DNA from: Plazaster borealis
Lineage: Eukaryota > Echinodermata > Asteroidea > Forcipulatida > Labidiasteridae
Direction: 5' to 3'
NCBI GenBank assembly: GCA_021014325.1
Contig: JAJGQC010000513.1
Coordinates: forward strand, 1-64,000
DNA: 64,000 nucleotides
Part shown: positions 9,898 to 21,300 of the stretch, one piece after another
How the letters are laid out: every line of letters begins with the position of its first letter
How positions within the stretch are numbered: the stretch's first letter is position 1
Notes under the pieces: generated by a model
What the model was told of the DNA's origin: nothing
Seen by the model: the letters and a program-made list of their open reading frames with translations, nothing else
Databases searched by the model: none
Program-made: the position numbers and the translations under genes

Positions 9898-9963
9898 TAG
9901 GCCACATAAAAAAAAGAAATTGTTGATCGTCCCCGCCCGACCCTACAAAACCCCCCGACCCCA

Positions 9964-9994
<31 letters not shown>

Positions 9995-10391
9995 TAAAAA
10001 ACGGTATTTTTAATGATCTTTTCAGTCAAATTTGGCTCCCAGATTTTTCAGCTGATATTTTTTCAAAATACAAAGGTCGGAAATAGATGGTTGAAGAAAG
10101 GATATTCATGTTGGCAAAACAAGAAAAATTCTTCAAATATTTTACTTAGGCTGTGTTTTAGTTTTTTGAAAATGTTTACAGAAAATGTCATCTAGGATTT
10201 CAAAGGGTTTAACAAAACAATTAAAAACATCAAAATCACACAAACCCTTTGTTTTATAGTGATTATGATGATATCTTTATTCATTATTTCATATTTTGCC
10301 ATGTCAAAAAAAAACAAACAAAAAAAACGCCCTCCCTCCCCCACTTCCCATCAAAAAAGGACGATCAACATTTTTTTTTTATGTGGCCTTA
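9898..10391. mobile_element. MITE of about 490 bp with AGGCCACATAAA termini
   Basis: The left end AGGCCACATAAAAAAAAG followed by GTTGATCGTCC is mirrored at the right by GGACGATCAAC and TTTATGTGGCCT. The interior is AT-rich with a run of more than 20 T at 9965-9988. No coding capacity. Confidence 0.8.
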
Positions 10392-10610
10392 TAGGTTATA
10401 TTTCCTACCTTATTAAAAGTTCAGAACTTTTTTTCATTTTTTTTAAGAAGAGAAAGTGGCAAATTTGGATGAGTAATATATTTTGTAGATTATCTGTTAA
10501 TGTGCTCTGCTGACATGGTTTTGTTGTTGTTAAAGTCCCTTCCCACCCTCTGCATGCATTATGGAAATAATATTTATTGGATAGGCATTCGATTGTTGGT
10601 CAAATTCTTA
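10392..10610. other. No feature recognised
   Basis: AT-rich sequence between the MITE and a dispersed repeat; nothing supportable. Confidence 0.4.
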
Positions 10611-10617
10611 TATCAAA

Positions 10618-11035
10618 TATATCTCGCACATAGATCCTTGTAATTTGAATGGTGGAACACACATCACTCACGTGTCTTACTTTATCTTGGCATGTATTTA
10701 CTGACCCTCCAAAATTTAATACATGAGTCCCATATTGATAAATATATGACGCTTGGGACACTTCACAGCAACTTTTTCTGAAATAATCATTCCAACCTGT
10801 TCGTCCCAACGACACGGCACGCCGGACAAGGTTGGTGTCTACATGGAGTTGTCCATGTTGTTTTAAGGGGGTTCTAGAATTTTCTAATTTAAGTGTGGGG
10901 TGGACGAGTTTCCATGTCAAGGATCTGTTTTTGTGCTATATAAAACAATGCATTTTGTTTGTGCATTGTCACAGAATATAATCACTCAGTGAAATCTTGC
11001 TTTTCCATTTCAACTCGTGAGTAAATTCTGCGGCA
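10618..11035. repeat. Dispersed repeat, copy 1 (diverged partner at 30118-30430)
   Basis: Shared blocks in the same order and orientation: CACATAGATCCTT, GGACAAGGTTGGTG, GTGGACGAGTT, ATATAAAACAA, AGAATATAA and CTTTTCCAT. A TATAAAA-like motif is kept in both copies. The family is not identified; a decayed LTR or a non-autonomous element is possible. Confidence 0.55.
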
Positions 11036-11358
11036 ATGCACTCACATGCATCCAAACGACCTTTAATATTAATGAGCCGACGTTTTATAAGTGTATGGGC
11101 CAATGAGGACTGTTTGAAAAGGCACGTGTTCAAAACAAAACATGCATCCAAAGAAAATAAGCATTATCTACTGATGAACGTCCTAGCTGTGCCCTGTATT
11201 AATAATGTGTATACATGCAGTACATTTTAAGCTTTAACTTACTACTTCTTAAAGAAAAACTGCCGTAGTCAAGGCATGCAAAAGTTCAAGGCTGATATTT
11301 TTGTCACCTTGTAAACTTTTACAAAGGTCACTTTATGGTCATGTGGTGTGTCGTACAA
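11036..11358. other. No feature recognised
   Basis: AT-rich sequence without repeats or exons that I can support. Confidence 0.35.
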
Positions 11359-12123
11359 ATGCATTATAAATAGTGCATTGTCCGAAAATGGGGGCGATTT
11401 AATAGGCCCTGGACACTGCTTGTGTTAATGCTTATGTAACTTGGATTTTGTCTCGTAAATATACAGATAGCATTTAGGTTACTGTTTTCAGCATTTGTAT
11501 TAAGTGAACAAAAAATTGCCATGTCCATTTTCTTTGCGCGCACAATAGACTTTGCAAGTCTCGCACATATCGGAAACGAGAAAAAAAACTTGAACAAAGA
11601 CGATAATTTGTTTATGAAATCAGATCTTCTTTTTAAATTATATTTATACAAAATTCTTGAAAATAAAAAACCCCATAGCAAGTTGTTATAATTTTTTTTT
11701 CAACTTTTGTATAATACAAATAATTTGTTCAAACTAACGTTGAAACAAAATTAAAACTTGGGTAAGGATGCTTAATGTTAGAAACCCCATTTGCCAATCG
11801 TGCCCGAATGTGTGCGTCTGTCACATAGGTTTAATGACAACATGCTTGTCAGTGGGCAGCATTCTTAGTTTTTTACAAGTAACCGGAAACGGAGGTCAAG
11901 TCTTATTCTCGGGTTTTCTTCGTTATTTTGTTGAATTAGTTTTGCTTTCATATTGTTTATCACTTAGTATTACATTCCCAACATCATACATAATTTTCAT
12001 GGCCAAAAACTACGTTACACTAAAATAATTGACGAAACAAAATCCATATGGTTGGGACCACAGTGGTCCCGGAGTCTCGAATATGAGCAAGACTTGCACA
12101 GTCTATTGATGCATTATAAATAG
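11359..12123. mobile_element. Segment bounded by a 15-bp exact direct repeat with an inner inverted repeat
   Basis: ATGCATTATAAATAG occurs at 11359-11373 and again at 12109-12123. Between them, CAATAGACTTTGCAAGTC near 11543 is mirrored near 12076-12107 (GACTTGCACAGTCTATTG). This looks like a non-autonomous element, although the inverted repeats do not start exactly at the direct repeats. Confidence 0.45.
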
Positions 12124-12124
12124 G

Positions 12125-12500
12125 TTTAAAGACACTGGACACCTTTGGTAATTGTCAAAGACCAGTCTTCTCACTTGGTGTATCTCAACATATGCACAAA
12201 ATAACAAACCTGTGAAAATTTGAACTCAATTGGTCATCAAAGTTGCAAAAATAATGGAAGAAAAAACACCCTTGTCACACGAAGTTGTGTGCTTTCAGAT
12301 GTGATTTCGCGTGAGGTCTCGAAATGAATTCAAATATTTTACTGAGAAATTACTTTTTTCTCAAAAACGACGTTACTTCAGAGGGAGCCGTTTCTCACAA
12401 TGTGTTATACTATCAACAGCTCTCCATTGATCGTTACCAAGTAAGTTTTTATGCTAACAATTATTTTGAGTAATTACCAATAGTGTCCAGTGCCTTTAAA
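12125..12500. mobile_element. MITE of about 376 bp, TTTAAAGRCACTGGACAC family, copy 1
   Basis: Termini TTTAAAGACACTGGACAC and GTGTCCAGTGCCTTTAAA are inverted copies. The whole element matches 29732-30100, including GTCAAAGACCAG, AACAAACCTGTGAA and the GTTTCTCACAATGT block. No coding capacity and no clear target duplication. Confidence 0.85.
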
Positions 12501-12605
12501 GGAGCTGTGCTGTCATGATCAAAGCAGGACTGAACTCTCACCCAGTCACTGCGCCCTCCCTCCGTATCATATCTATGGAGAGCGCCCAAGAGGGGTAGTT
12601 ACTGG

Positions 12606-12822
12606 GTTAGAGTCAGAGCCGTATATTGAGAGAGTTGCGACATGGAGGGACCAGCTTTCTCCGGTCACGTGGTTGCTGGACGCCATTTTGTTCTCAAATG
12701 CAGCACAACCCAATGGGCAGACTAGTCTGGCACCCTGTATTCGCCAATGCATTCTTTGGAGACAAAATGGCTTCTAATCGCAAGTTGTCGCAACTCTCTC
12801 AACACACAGCTCTGGTTAGAGT
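12606..12822. mobile_element. 201-bp hAT-type MITE with intact 8-bp target duplication
   Basis: The element spans 12614-12814 with ends CAGAGC...GCTCTG and an extended inverted repeat that includes TTGAGAGAGTTGCGACA. It is flanked by the exact 8-bp direct repeat GTTAGAGT at 12606-12613 and 12815-12822. The 8-bp duplication and CAG...CTG termini are diagnostic of hAT insertions. The intact duplication suggests a fairly recent insertion. Confidence 0.88.
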
Positions 12823-12829
12823 TAATAAT

Positions 12830-13330
12830 TCTATGTACTGCCACAGGCTGCTTGGATCATGACACAGCCCCTATAAGCCTATTGGGAATTTGGTATTTAA
12901 GAAATAATTATTTACAAAAGTTTTAAAGATGATGGGGAAAGTATAACAAAGGAGAGCACTGCACTGCATGTTTTGGGGTGTAAATTTGTCTAGGAAAGGA
13001 GATATAAAACAATTACAGGTTTTCTTATGCTATATAATTTGGAAGACTTCAAAATAATGAGAAAAACTTGAGAGCCAAATGTAAATCATTATGGTGTATT
13101 AAGTTGTTTACTTCATTTGTAAACGATATAATATAATAGAAAAAGTAACATTATACTCGCCACCATCATCATCTTAACATGAACTTTTTCACGAATTGTG
13201 TATAATACTGCTGTTTAATAAAGAAAATTTTAATTGAATAAAATTTGAACAGTGATATTGCTATACAATAATTGTTGTCAAATTAGATGATTAGACGTCT
13301 GAGATGGGAGGGCGGGGCTGTATAATGGGT
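12830..13330. other. No feature recognised
   Basis: AT-rich stretch without supportable genes; ends just before a degenerate tandem repeat. Confidence 0.35.
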
Positions 13331-13335
13331 GGGTT

Positions 13336-14085
13336 GTGTCATGGAGGAATTCTCAAACAAAAAGTTGGAAAAATCACAAAGGGCAAGTCCAGCAGTTTTT
13401 ATCAATTCTTTGCCAAATGTTGAAAAAATCACAATTGGCAAGCAAGTCCTGCAGTTTATCAAATTTGGGCCAAATACTGAAACAATTTCAGAGGGTTACT
13501 GAAGCATTCTTATCAAATTTGAGCCAAAAACAATCACAAGGGTCTAGTCCAGCATTTATCAAATAAGGGCCAAATATTGAAAAAAATCACAGGGGTGGCG
13601 TTTAGCATTTTATCAATTTAGGCCGATTGAGTAATTTACTGGGGGTAAGTCCAGCATTTTTATAAAATTTGGGTCAGAAAGTGAATAGATTGCAATGGGC
13701 AAGTCAAGCATTTTTATCACATTTGGGCCAAATATTGAAGAAAAAACCCACAAGGGGTGATATGGGTTGATACTGATTGAGACTCAAAGGAAAGAGACAA
13801 TGACTACTTGACTTGTTTAGAACTCTTTGGGTAAAGTTCAGTACATGTAATGCTTTTTAGTACTTGAGTGGCTTTATACATTATAAGTTGTCACTAGAGG
13901 GCGGTATATAAGATGAGTGGTATACTCACACCAAGGGGCAAGTCCAGCATGTTTTTTCAAATTCGGGTCAAAGATTTAAACAAGGGGCAAGTCCAGCATT
14001 TTTTTCAAATTTGGGTCAGAAAGTGAACAAATTAAAAATGGGCAAGTTTAGCATTTTATTTAAATTTGGGCCAGAGTTGAAACAA
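13336..14085 (+). repeat. Degenerate minisatellite of roughly 50-65-bp units
   Basis: Repeats the phrase GGGCAAGTCCAGCATTT, then TATCAAATTTGGGCCAAA, then a GAAAAAATCACAAG-like segment, about a dozen times with many substitutions. A gap at about 13760-13930 holds unrelated sequence. The short reading frames across it are repeat by-products. Confidence 0.75.
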
Positions 14086-14800
14086 GAACGGTGTGTTGAC
14101 AAACACAAATGCCCCGCTGAGATTAATCTCATCTTGAGTTATTGCCGCTTGGACAACATTTCTTTTGTTTTAGCCATAATGACCTTGACATTAGACAAGG
14201 GGGTTAACAAAAATAGACTTCTGGGGAATCTCAAGTCCAATCCACACATCAAGTTTGGAGTTGATATGCCAAGTCCTTCTTTGAGAAGATTTGGGGGAAA
14301 ATCACTGGCACTATAGGTCAAGATTTCTTTTATAGACACTCATTAATTCCAAACATTTAAGAAATCACTCATTTCAGAATCAGTTGTTAGAATAGAAGAA
14401 AGACACAAAGACGTCAATTTAAAACAAGAAATAACACGTAGGATTGGTCTGTGCATCAGTTCAAATAGAGAAGTTTCTAACTTTGGTTCGGAAAAAGTGG
14501 GACCAGAGGTCAGATTGTTTCTGTTTTGAGACAGTATCAGAAATTTGTTTGTTAGTGTTTTTTTAGAAGAGAACAAGAAATTCAACTCAAAATCTATTTC
14601 AGATTTGATTTCAGAAAAAAAGACCAGAAATGTCAGGTCGATAGGTTAACTTCTCGTGATGGTTTTAATCCTCAATTGTTTTCGGGGCACAGGCAATAAC
14701 TGACAAGAAGGTCAGAAGTCAAATCAAAATTCACATGATAAACTCATCAAATAAATAGGCAAGGTCCACCTGTTTCACAACAATGGCACCCTCCAGCATC
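14086..14800. other. No feature recognised
   Basis: Low-complexity AT-rich sequence; opposite-strand open frames of 66-101 codons show no family signature. Confidence 0.35.
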
Positions 14801-15410
14801 ACTTTGTCTTCTTCGTCAAAGAATTGGTAGAAGACGTTGGTTCACTGCAACTTGCATCTACAGATATGCGGCTGGAACCCTGTCGTCTGCATTATTCAAA
14901 TAACAGTTTGCGATACCGTTACCATACCGTTCAACAGCGCAGCAGCCTCGCTACCATGGGCAGCGCGCCGTTTCGATACCTCTCGTCACTAACCCCTGGC
15001 AGGGATGTGCTGAAACAACTCTGATTAGCGAGCAAAGCAAGCTGCGGGAAAATGGTGCTGCGAGATCGATCACTCGGCCTGGAAATGAGGATGAGGCAGC
15101 CGTTAGACGGTGTTACGTAAGTTGCCAACCGGCCAGCTGCACGTTCCTCTCACATGAAAAGGTGTTCTGTTCGTAAACCAGGTGGCTGCGCGCCACAGTA
15201 GTTTGAGTTCAAAGAATGTTTTGTTATGCTGTTTGTGCCGCCGCCGTTGGTAGGGTTTCACATGAGCTAGGCGGGACTGGGTTTCTTTATGTCCGATTTT
15301 GCAGCCGCCATCTTGTCATGCTTGTAAAAGTTGTATGGACCGCATGACACTAATCTAAATTTCACCCGAGAACATCAGGATTTAGTGCGGATTTTTAAGG
15401 TAACTCTTTG
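14800..15410. promoter_or_regulatory. CpG-richer region with YY1 motif and two donor-like sites; possible orphan promoter
   Basis: CpG and GC content are visibly higher than in the flanks. A canonical YY1 element, GCCGCCATCTTG, lies at 15304-15315; in many animal genes this marks the transcription start. Donor-like sequences follow in the plus direction: TTAC|GTAAGT at 15117 and TTTAAG|GTAACT at 15400. A frame of about 70 codons is open up to 15116 but has no ATG. On the minus strand the YY1 site would place a MAAAKSD start that ends within 14 codons. Which strand is transcribed, if either, is unclear. It could be the promoter of the weak candidate exons at 16621-17090 or of a noncoding RNA. 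Confidence 0.4.
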
Positions 15411-16190
15411 TTTTTTAATTGTGTTATTTCTGTCAAAATACACTTCCGTGAAACCACTGGCAGTGGCACTTCTGCGAACGAACGGTTCACACTTCTACCT
15501 CAAACTACAGTCACTACGTGTGGCGACTGTTCATGTAGCCGGGCTGTAGTTCACTGGAGCCCCCGTAGCCCAGTGTAGCCGTACGTTGTGCAGTTGCGGT
15601 CTTTCGGTAAAGAGACACGACTCCCAAGTAAGTGGGAGTAATACAATTGCTAACAATTAACATCCCATACTCAAAACAATCTATTTCAATTACTGATCCT
15701 GTTTGATCGAGCCCAACCTTTCTCAACAATTCATATCACTTGAGTTTGTCGATGAGATCATGGAGGTTGGAATTCCTACCTCCATGATGAGATGAAGGAT
15801 TTTATCATGGGGTCTTTGACGTGCTGTAGCCCCACGGATGCACTGTATGAGCCATGGTCCATTACTTGGACTTTCATAATTAAAATTTTGAACTGGAGAT
15901 TTCATCAACATTTTTACTTTTTATGCCCCCTTCTGTTATTGACTGACAGTGACAGAAAACTGTTAAAAATCAAAGGTTTGGTTGGTTCAGTAGTAAATGA
16001 AATTGGGCACAGATATTATTAATCTCTTTCTTGTCAATTAGCATTGATGATGCACTGACCATAGAGCAAACACTGACACACTCTCTTTAGAAATATGGTG
16101 ACAATTATGAACTTTCATCCCAGTGATTGCAAGGCTCACGTCCATCAGCATCAATGCATTTAAGTTCCTCCAAGAGAATGATAGTTCAAT
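15411..16190. other. No gene recognised; contains a 32-bp near-palindrome
   Basis: At 15757-15788, ATCATGGAGGT and ACCTCCATGAT flank GGAATTCC, which is itself palindromic; only one base pair breaks the symmetry. Otherwise unremarkable. Confidence 0.45.
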
Positions 16191-16224
16191 TGGGTATGTT
16201 CATTTCAGGGGACCACAATATGGA

Positions 16225-16370
16225 CTTAAATCCCAGGGGGGTTATACACCCTACTTTTTGGACCAGAGGGGAGCACCCCATCCCTCCAGATTTTGCCATC
16301 TTTGATCAGGATTCAAACCCACACTCCGCCAACGTTAGTTCGACGCTATAGACCGCTCTTCCATGACACC
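16225..16370 (-). mobile_element. tRNA-derived SINE fragment, minus strand
   Basis: On the minus strand the sequence shows a class II tRNA-like head with A-box-like GGAAGAGCGGTCTATAG and B box GGTTTGAATCC (about 16310-16322), then a body of about 90 bp. Relative of the longer SINEs at 8457-8805 and 28138-28496. Confidence 0.55.
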
Positions 16371-16620
16371 TTTGAAAGTAAAAACTTTGCACTGGGGTGG
16401 GGCATGGGACTGTCTGCAGCCATTAATGCTTTGTAGTTTAAAATAAAATGCTGACTTTGTAAATTTGTATCATGCTAGCACTTGCTGGCTAAACTCACAG
16501 TAAGTTCATTGATTTTTACAAATCTTTGCAGATTAGAATCAAGTGCAAGCTATCATCCATGAATTATCGGTGAAATCAAGATATTGTATGGGCTGTATAA
16601 TTGTAATTTCTCTCCCTCAG

Positions 16621-17090
16621 ACGGGCCCAACTTCTGGCTCTGCTTACTGCAGCATTCTGCACTTACAAACACCAAATAGCACGAAAGTATTCAAATTTAT
16701 CTTTTGTGCACTTTTAGTTGAGGAAGGAGGGGTCCTGAAAAAAGTGTATGGTTTGTACGTGAAAATGTTATTAACTGTATAAACAAACCCTAGACCATCA
16801 GACAATGAAGAAAAAGGTTTATGGCAAGTTTATCAAACTTTACTTTGCTTTTATTTAAGGACTGCTTTACCAATGCCGGTCTGGACATTGTAAAACAAAC
16901 AAGTCTCTGAACACTTCCAATATTGTATTAATAGTTAATTCATATTTGGTAACAAATTCATGGCCAGTGCTTTAAGTTTTCTTTATAAATTTTATACTTC
17001 AAAGGGTAAAGGCATATCCAGGAAGCTATGATGGCATTTTATACAGCCCCATGCAGAGAACCCCATCTCTGATAGTTTGCTGCTTCCTTG
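16621..17090 (+). CDS. Weak candidate gene: two phase-compatible exons, family unknown
   Basis: Exon 16621-16686 follows a strong acceptor (TTTCTCTCCCTCAG) and stays open as RAQLLALLTAAFCTYKHQIA, a hydrophobic then basic stretch that could be a membrane helix. Its donor (AAA|GTATTC) is weak. Exon 17005-17090 follows CTTCAAAG, reads VKAYPGSYDGILYSPMQRTP then a hydrophobic SLIVCCFL, and has a strong donor, GTGAGT, at 17091. The frame joins cleanly (phase 2), and both exons are open in the same register. I do not recognise the family and found no further exons. It may be part of a real membrane-associated protein or a chance pairing. Confidence 0.3.
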
Positions 17091-17269
17091 GTGAGTGTGA
17101 ATATTATAAATTATTGTACATTTGCAACATTTTAATTGAAATTATTTTGCTGAAAACTGACTGAGTTCATTCCTGTAATTTGAAGATAAAAATAGTACTT
17201 AAGAACGAGGAGATATTCTCATGAAAACTAATGAAAACACAAAATATGGATTGATTGTCAACTTTTACT

Positions 17270-17620
17270 GAAGATCCTTGAAGTTCAATTCTGTGTTCTG
17301 TTTGGGGACATCCTTTAAACATGACCAAGCCATCGTAATCTGCACATCTTGATCACAAGAGAGATGCAAGTGCAGCCTGTCTTATTACACTGGTTTTTAT
17401 TTCTGATCTTATTTAACCAATACATTTTGCAGTTCTTGTGTTTTAGCAGGTGTTTTAGAAGGCATTGATTTTGTTCATGTCTTTCTTGACCACTCTCCAG
17501 CACTCGGAGCCATGTTGCAGCACTGACTTGACGTTGCTGTAAAAAAGTCTTGGAAAGTTTCATGTCGTTACTGTCATCAAATGTGCTGGTGAGCTTTCTG
17601 ATGTATTGTTTTCCATACAT
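17270..17620 (-). pseudogene. Decayed non-LTR retrotransposon (LINE), reverse-transcriptase C-terminal end
   Basis: On the minus strand the translation includes a WLNKIRNKNQ segment, then CRLRWLGHV, a stop, and RMSPNR. This follows the pattern W-x-D-K-I-x-N-x-x-x-L...RLRWLGHV-x-RM that closes many LINE reverse transcriptases. At least one in-frame stop and lost residues show it is dead. The clade (RTE, CR1 or another) cannot be fixed by eye. Confidence 0.65.
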
Positions 17621-17674
17621 GTATGTATGACTAAATTGTAATGCTTTAATGCTGGTAACCTCCAGTATAAAGAA

Positions 17675-18670
17675 GGTATCCAGTTAGAGTGGCTGTCATC
17701 CATAACTGTCATCCATTATAAATACTCTGAATCTGTAAATCACTTTTGTGCACAAGCAAAGAATCATTGCTGCTTCAGTGTTCATCTTTTGTGACTGTTA
17801 GAACTGCCATTCATGTGAAAGGTCATGTTAATCACAGTCATGTTAAAAATCTAAACAGATACTGGACAAATTTTAATCTATAGTCGTGATCCACATGAAT
17901 CATTAATCTGTAAGTCTATGCAAGTGCTCACCTTTGTGTACTACCAAAGTATCAATTGCAGCTTTAGTGATCATTACTGATGGCTTTTGTTATAACTGTC
18001 GTTCCTTGGTTAGGTCTTGTTTGTATCAGTATAAGAAATTGTAAATTGACTCATTTCAATAACACGTCTCAGATTCATTTTTATCAACAGGAAAGCTAAA
18101 TATTTTGTGTAGCGTTCCTGGCGTGCTTTCTATACTACCATGATGCTTGCTGGACAACCTTGTGTGATCTCCTTGTTAGTGCTGCTTGTGTGATGCGAAA
18201 ACATTTTTGTCAAGTTTGCCATGGTTGAGTCTGCACTCAAGCCCACAAGAAGAAGAAAAGGTATCAGGTTAGTGTGGATTTCATCCATAATTGTCAATCA
18301 CATGAGTAATGTAATATAACAATCAATGCAAGTGCAGACTTTTGTCTACTACCAAAGTATCGATTGCGGCTTCAGTGATCATCTCTTATGGTTGTTGTTA
18401 TAACTGCCTCTCCAAGGCTAAAGTCTTGTTCATTGCAGGAAATGTTAAACATCGCAGCTGGCCCATTGAAAGAAAGTTCTTATACTTTAGTTGCAGATGT
18501 GGTTGAACTACCATGATGATGCTCGCTGAACATCTTGATGTGTTTCTTGTTTGATGGGAAGTCATGCATCATCCTTAATGTGTCAAGGTCTGATCTGCAC
18601 TCAAGCTTGCAAGAAGAAGATTGGAATGAGGTCAGTGCAGATTGTATCCAGAAATGGGATCCAATTGTAG
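17675..18670. repeat. Diverged tandem duplication with a unit of about 400 bp
   Basis: Blocks such as CTACCAAAGTATC, TTATAACTG, ACTACCATGATG and TCTGCACTCAAG recur at a spacing of about 400-410 bp (for example near 17940 and 18350), with a third more diverged copy at the left. No coding content. Confidence 0.5.
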
Positions 18671-18859
18671 TAACATCTACCATTCCTATGTTAGGACTTG
18701 GTCATCACAGTCAGTGTTGACATTTTGTAAATGGTTCTGCAGAAGTCATACAGCATCGCCTTGTAAGTCCATTCAAGATGAATGGCCCATTTTTATTGTT
18801 AACATATAATCACATACTAGTCAGGGTGATGTTTTTAGACTGAACCTTGAAGTCATTAG

Positions 18860-19960
18860 AGAAAAGATAGTATCAAAGATGATGAGATCTTTTAGTGTGT
18901 ATAAGGAAGACCAGAATGAAGCCCACTAGAAACTTGTATATCAAGGACCAACGAGTCCATTGGAAAAAAATTAGGCCCTTAAATTAGTCAAGATGGTTTT
19001 GCAACAACATCCAAAGAAATCATGAGAAAAAACCCATGCATATTTTATCTTTCTTGTAAAAACCATCTTGAGATCTTTGAGTATGAATAAGGAATACAAG
19101 CATGACGCTTCTAATCATGTTTATATAGCAAGGACCAGTAATTCTATCGCACGCAAAAATTGGTCTCTAGTAGCCAAGACAGTTTTGCTATGACAGACCA
19201 CAAGTCATAAAAAAACATAGGGGCCTCCAAGTAGTAAGAAAGATCTTAAGATCTGTTAAGTGTGTGGATAAGAAACACCAGCAATAAGGCCTACTAAAAT
19301 GTGTGTATGTTAGGACCAGTGATTCCATCGCACAAACTTTAGGCCATTTGTAGCCAAGATGGATTTGCTATGACCCTTAGAAAAACATACATTCAGTAAG
19401 AAAGAACTTGAGATCTTAAAGTGTGGACAAGGAATACCAGAATGAAGCCTACTGAAATGTTGTGTATCAGAAGGACCAATAATTCCATCACACAAGGGTT
19501 AGGCCAATATGTTTGTGCTGAGAGAGACTATGAAGTCTTTTCTGCAACCATAGTATCAATTCCTAAACAATTCTGTATCCTACAGAATATGTGTGTATTA
19601 AGGACAGTGATTCCATCGCACATAAGCTAGATTACTAGCCATGATTAGTTTGCTATTGGACAGAATATGATACCATCACAGCAAACATATTCTAAGGTAT
19701 CTTATTAGTGTTGTTAAGGAAACCAGCATAAAGCCTACCGTAACGTTATGTATCAAGGACCAGTGAGTCCTAGGAACAAAAGTTGAGCCTTAATAGTCCA
19801 GGCAATTATACTAGGACAGACTATCATAAGAGAACATTATACTAGAAAAGATCTTCAGATCGTTAAGTGTTATGCCATTACAAAAAGTAAGGCTGTTACT
19901 ACTACTGTACTAGCCAAGGTGATTTTGCCAGAACAGACCATCAAATTAGAAAAGCAAATG
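18860..19960. repeat. Diverged tandem repeat of roughly 165-190-bp units
   Basis: Units share GAGATCTT-AGTGTG, AAGGAATACCAG, GAAGCCTACT, AAGGACCAGTGATTCCATCG and GCCAAGATGGTTTTGC. About six copies are recognisable, with more irregular spacing at the right end. Confidence 0.6.
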
Positions 19961-20955
19961 TAGCTGTTGTGGTCTTGTAGTGTAACAGCTTAGTGCAAGG
20001 AATCAGGAAGTGCATATAGCTATAGTTACATTTCTATATTTAAAACTAAGATATCCAAATTTAGACGAGATTGCAAAGGTTAAAAAAATAGCTGAAATTA
20101 CCCAATGTGCAACAGGTACCAGTTTATAAAGCATGTAATGTCGTTTCACAATTTTCATAGTGAAGGGTAGGTAGCAGGGTTACCCCTGCACTGCCAGCCC
20201 CCATAAGACTAATGACAATAATTGCTTTTTCAAAACAAAAAATTGAAATTAGGAAGTTAGGAAGTTTTCATCCTGTGGAGATATGTTGTAAAATGTCATT
20301 GCCTAAATTGAGATAATACAAAAGAGTTATATGGTTTTTTTTTTAAGTTTGCATTTTTAGAGCTCTTTCATAGATTTGTGTATGGAATAATTTATAACAT
20401 TTTTAGAAAGTAGTTTTTCATGTGTGATTCCATTTTATATTATGGCACAGTTTTTTGTTTCCTCAAAACTAATTAGTTTTTGGTTTTTAACAATTATTTG
20501 ATTTTTAACAATCATTAATGCCATCACATGAAGTTGTTTTAACTAACTAAAATCAACTAGTTAGTATCATATACATTGTGGTTTTTAAATGTGCTACCAC
20601 TTGCTAGTCTCTTCATCATTGTATGCCTTAAGCTTCTCACTTACGAAGTCAACATCTCCGGGTATCATTCATCTATGATTGCCAAGGTTCCTCATTACAA
20701 AGAAAGTCAAAGTATCCATTACGAGCCCTAGCTTAAAATACCTGCTTTGCGATACACCTTACTCAATATAAAAAAATAACAACAATAATAATAAGTAATA
20801 CAAGTATTTAGATTTTTGGGGGAACAATCTTTCCCATTTCATTTGGCTTTCTATCATCTTAAAATATATACTATTTTTAAGAATAAAAGTCCCAGCTTGA
20901 ATTAAGAGGATTGTGTTTTGAAAGCTACAGGATAATTGAATCACTTTTTAGAATT
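19960..20955. other. No gene recognised
   Basis: AT-rich. A stretch at about 20590-20710 (TGCTACCACTTGCTAGTCTC...TGATTGCCAAGGTT) is a diverged relative of 24425-24640. Confidence 0.4.
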
Positions 20956-20959
20956 GTTT

Positions 20960-21300
20960 AAATACTGCCGGGTAGCAAGATAGTTGAGCCTAAACTATCT
21001 CAGGGAGTGATCGCCCCTGCCCATGCCAGTCATAGACCCAAACAGGCTTACATATAATTCGTCACCAACTTCACGAAGTAGCACACATGGTACAAAACCA
21101 TTTTTTTAAATTCAGATTTCAGTTTTTTACATATTTAACCAATTTTAACCGATGCCTACAACTTCATGAAGTTATAAAGCACTTAATTTTTGTTTACTTT
21201 TAAATAGCCTATTTTAGGGTAGCAGGATAGTTGAGCTGAAACTGTCCCAGGGAGTGATCGCCCCTGCCAATGCCAGTCACAAACAAGCTTACATAGATAC
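20960..21300. repeat. Two copies of a dispersed repeat with GTGATCGCCCCTGCC core
   Basis: GGGTAGCAGGATAGTTGAGC...CAGGGAGTGATCGCCCCTGC then CATGCCAGTC is present near 20970 and 21218. A third copy is at 22125-22195 and a more distant relative opens the segment at 32760. Between the first two lies a truncated copy (about 21055-21190) of the inverted-repeat element at 7275-7848. Confidence 0.65.

Noticed and set aside
16621..17090. Assignment of the two candidate exons to mitoguardin
   Set aside because: A vague likeness in the hydrophobic ...SP-x-L...FLG pattern only; not enough to name a family.
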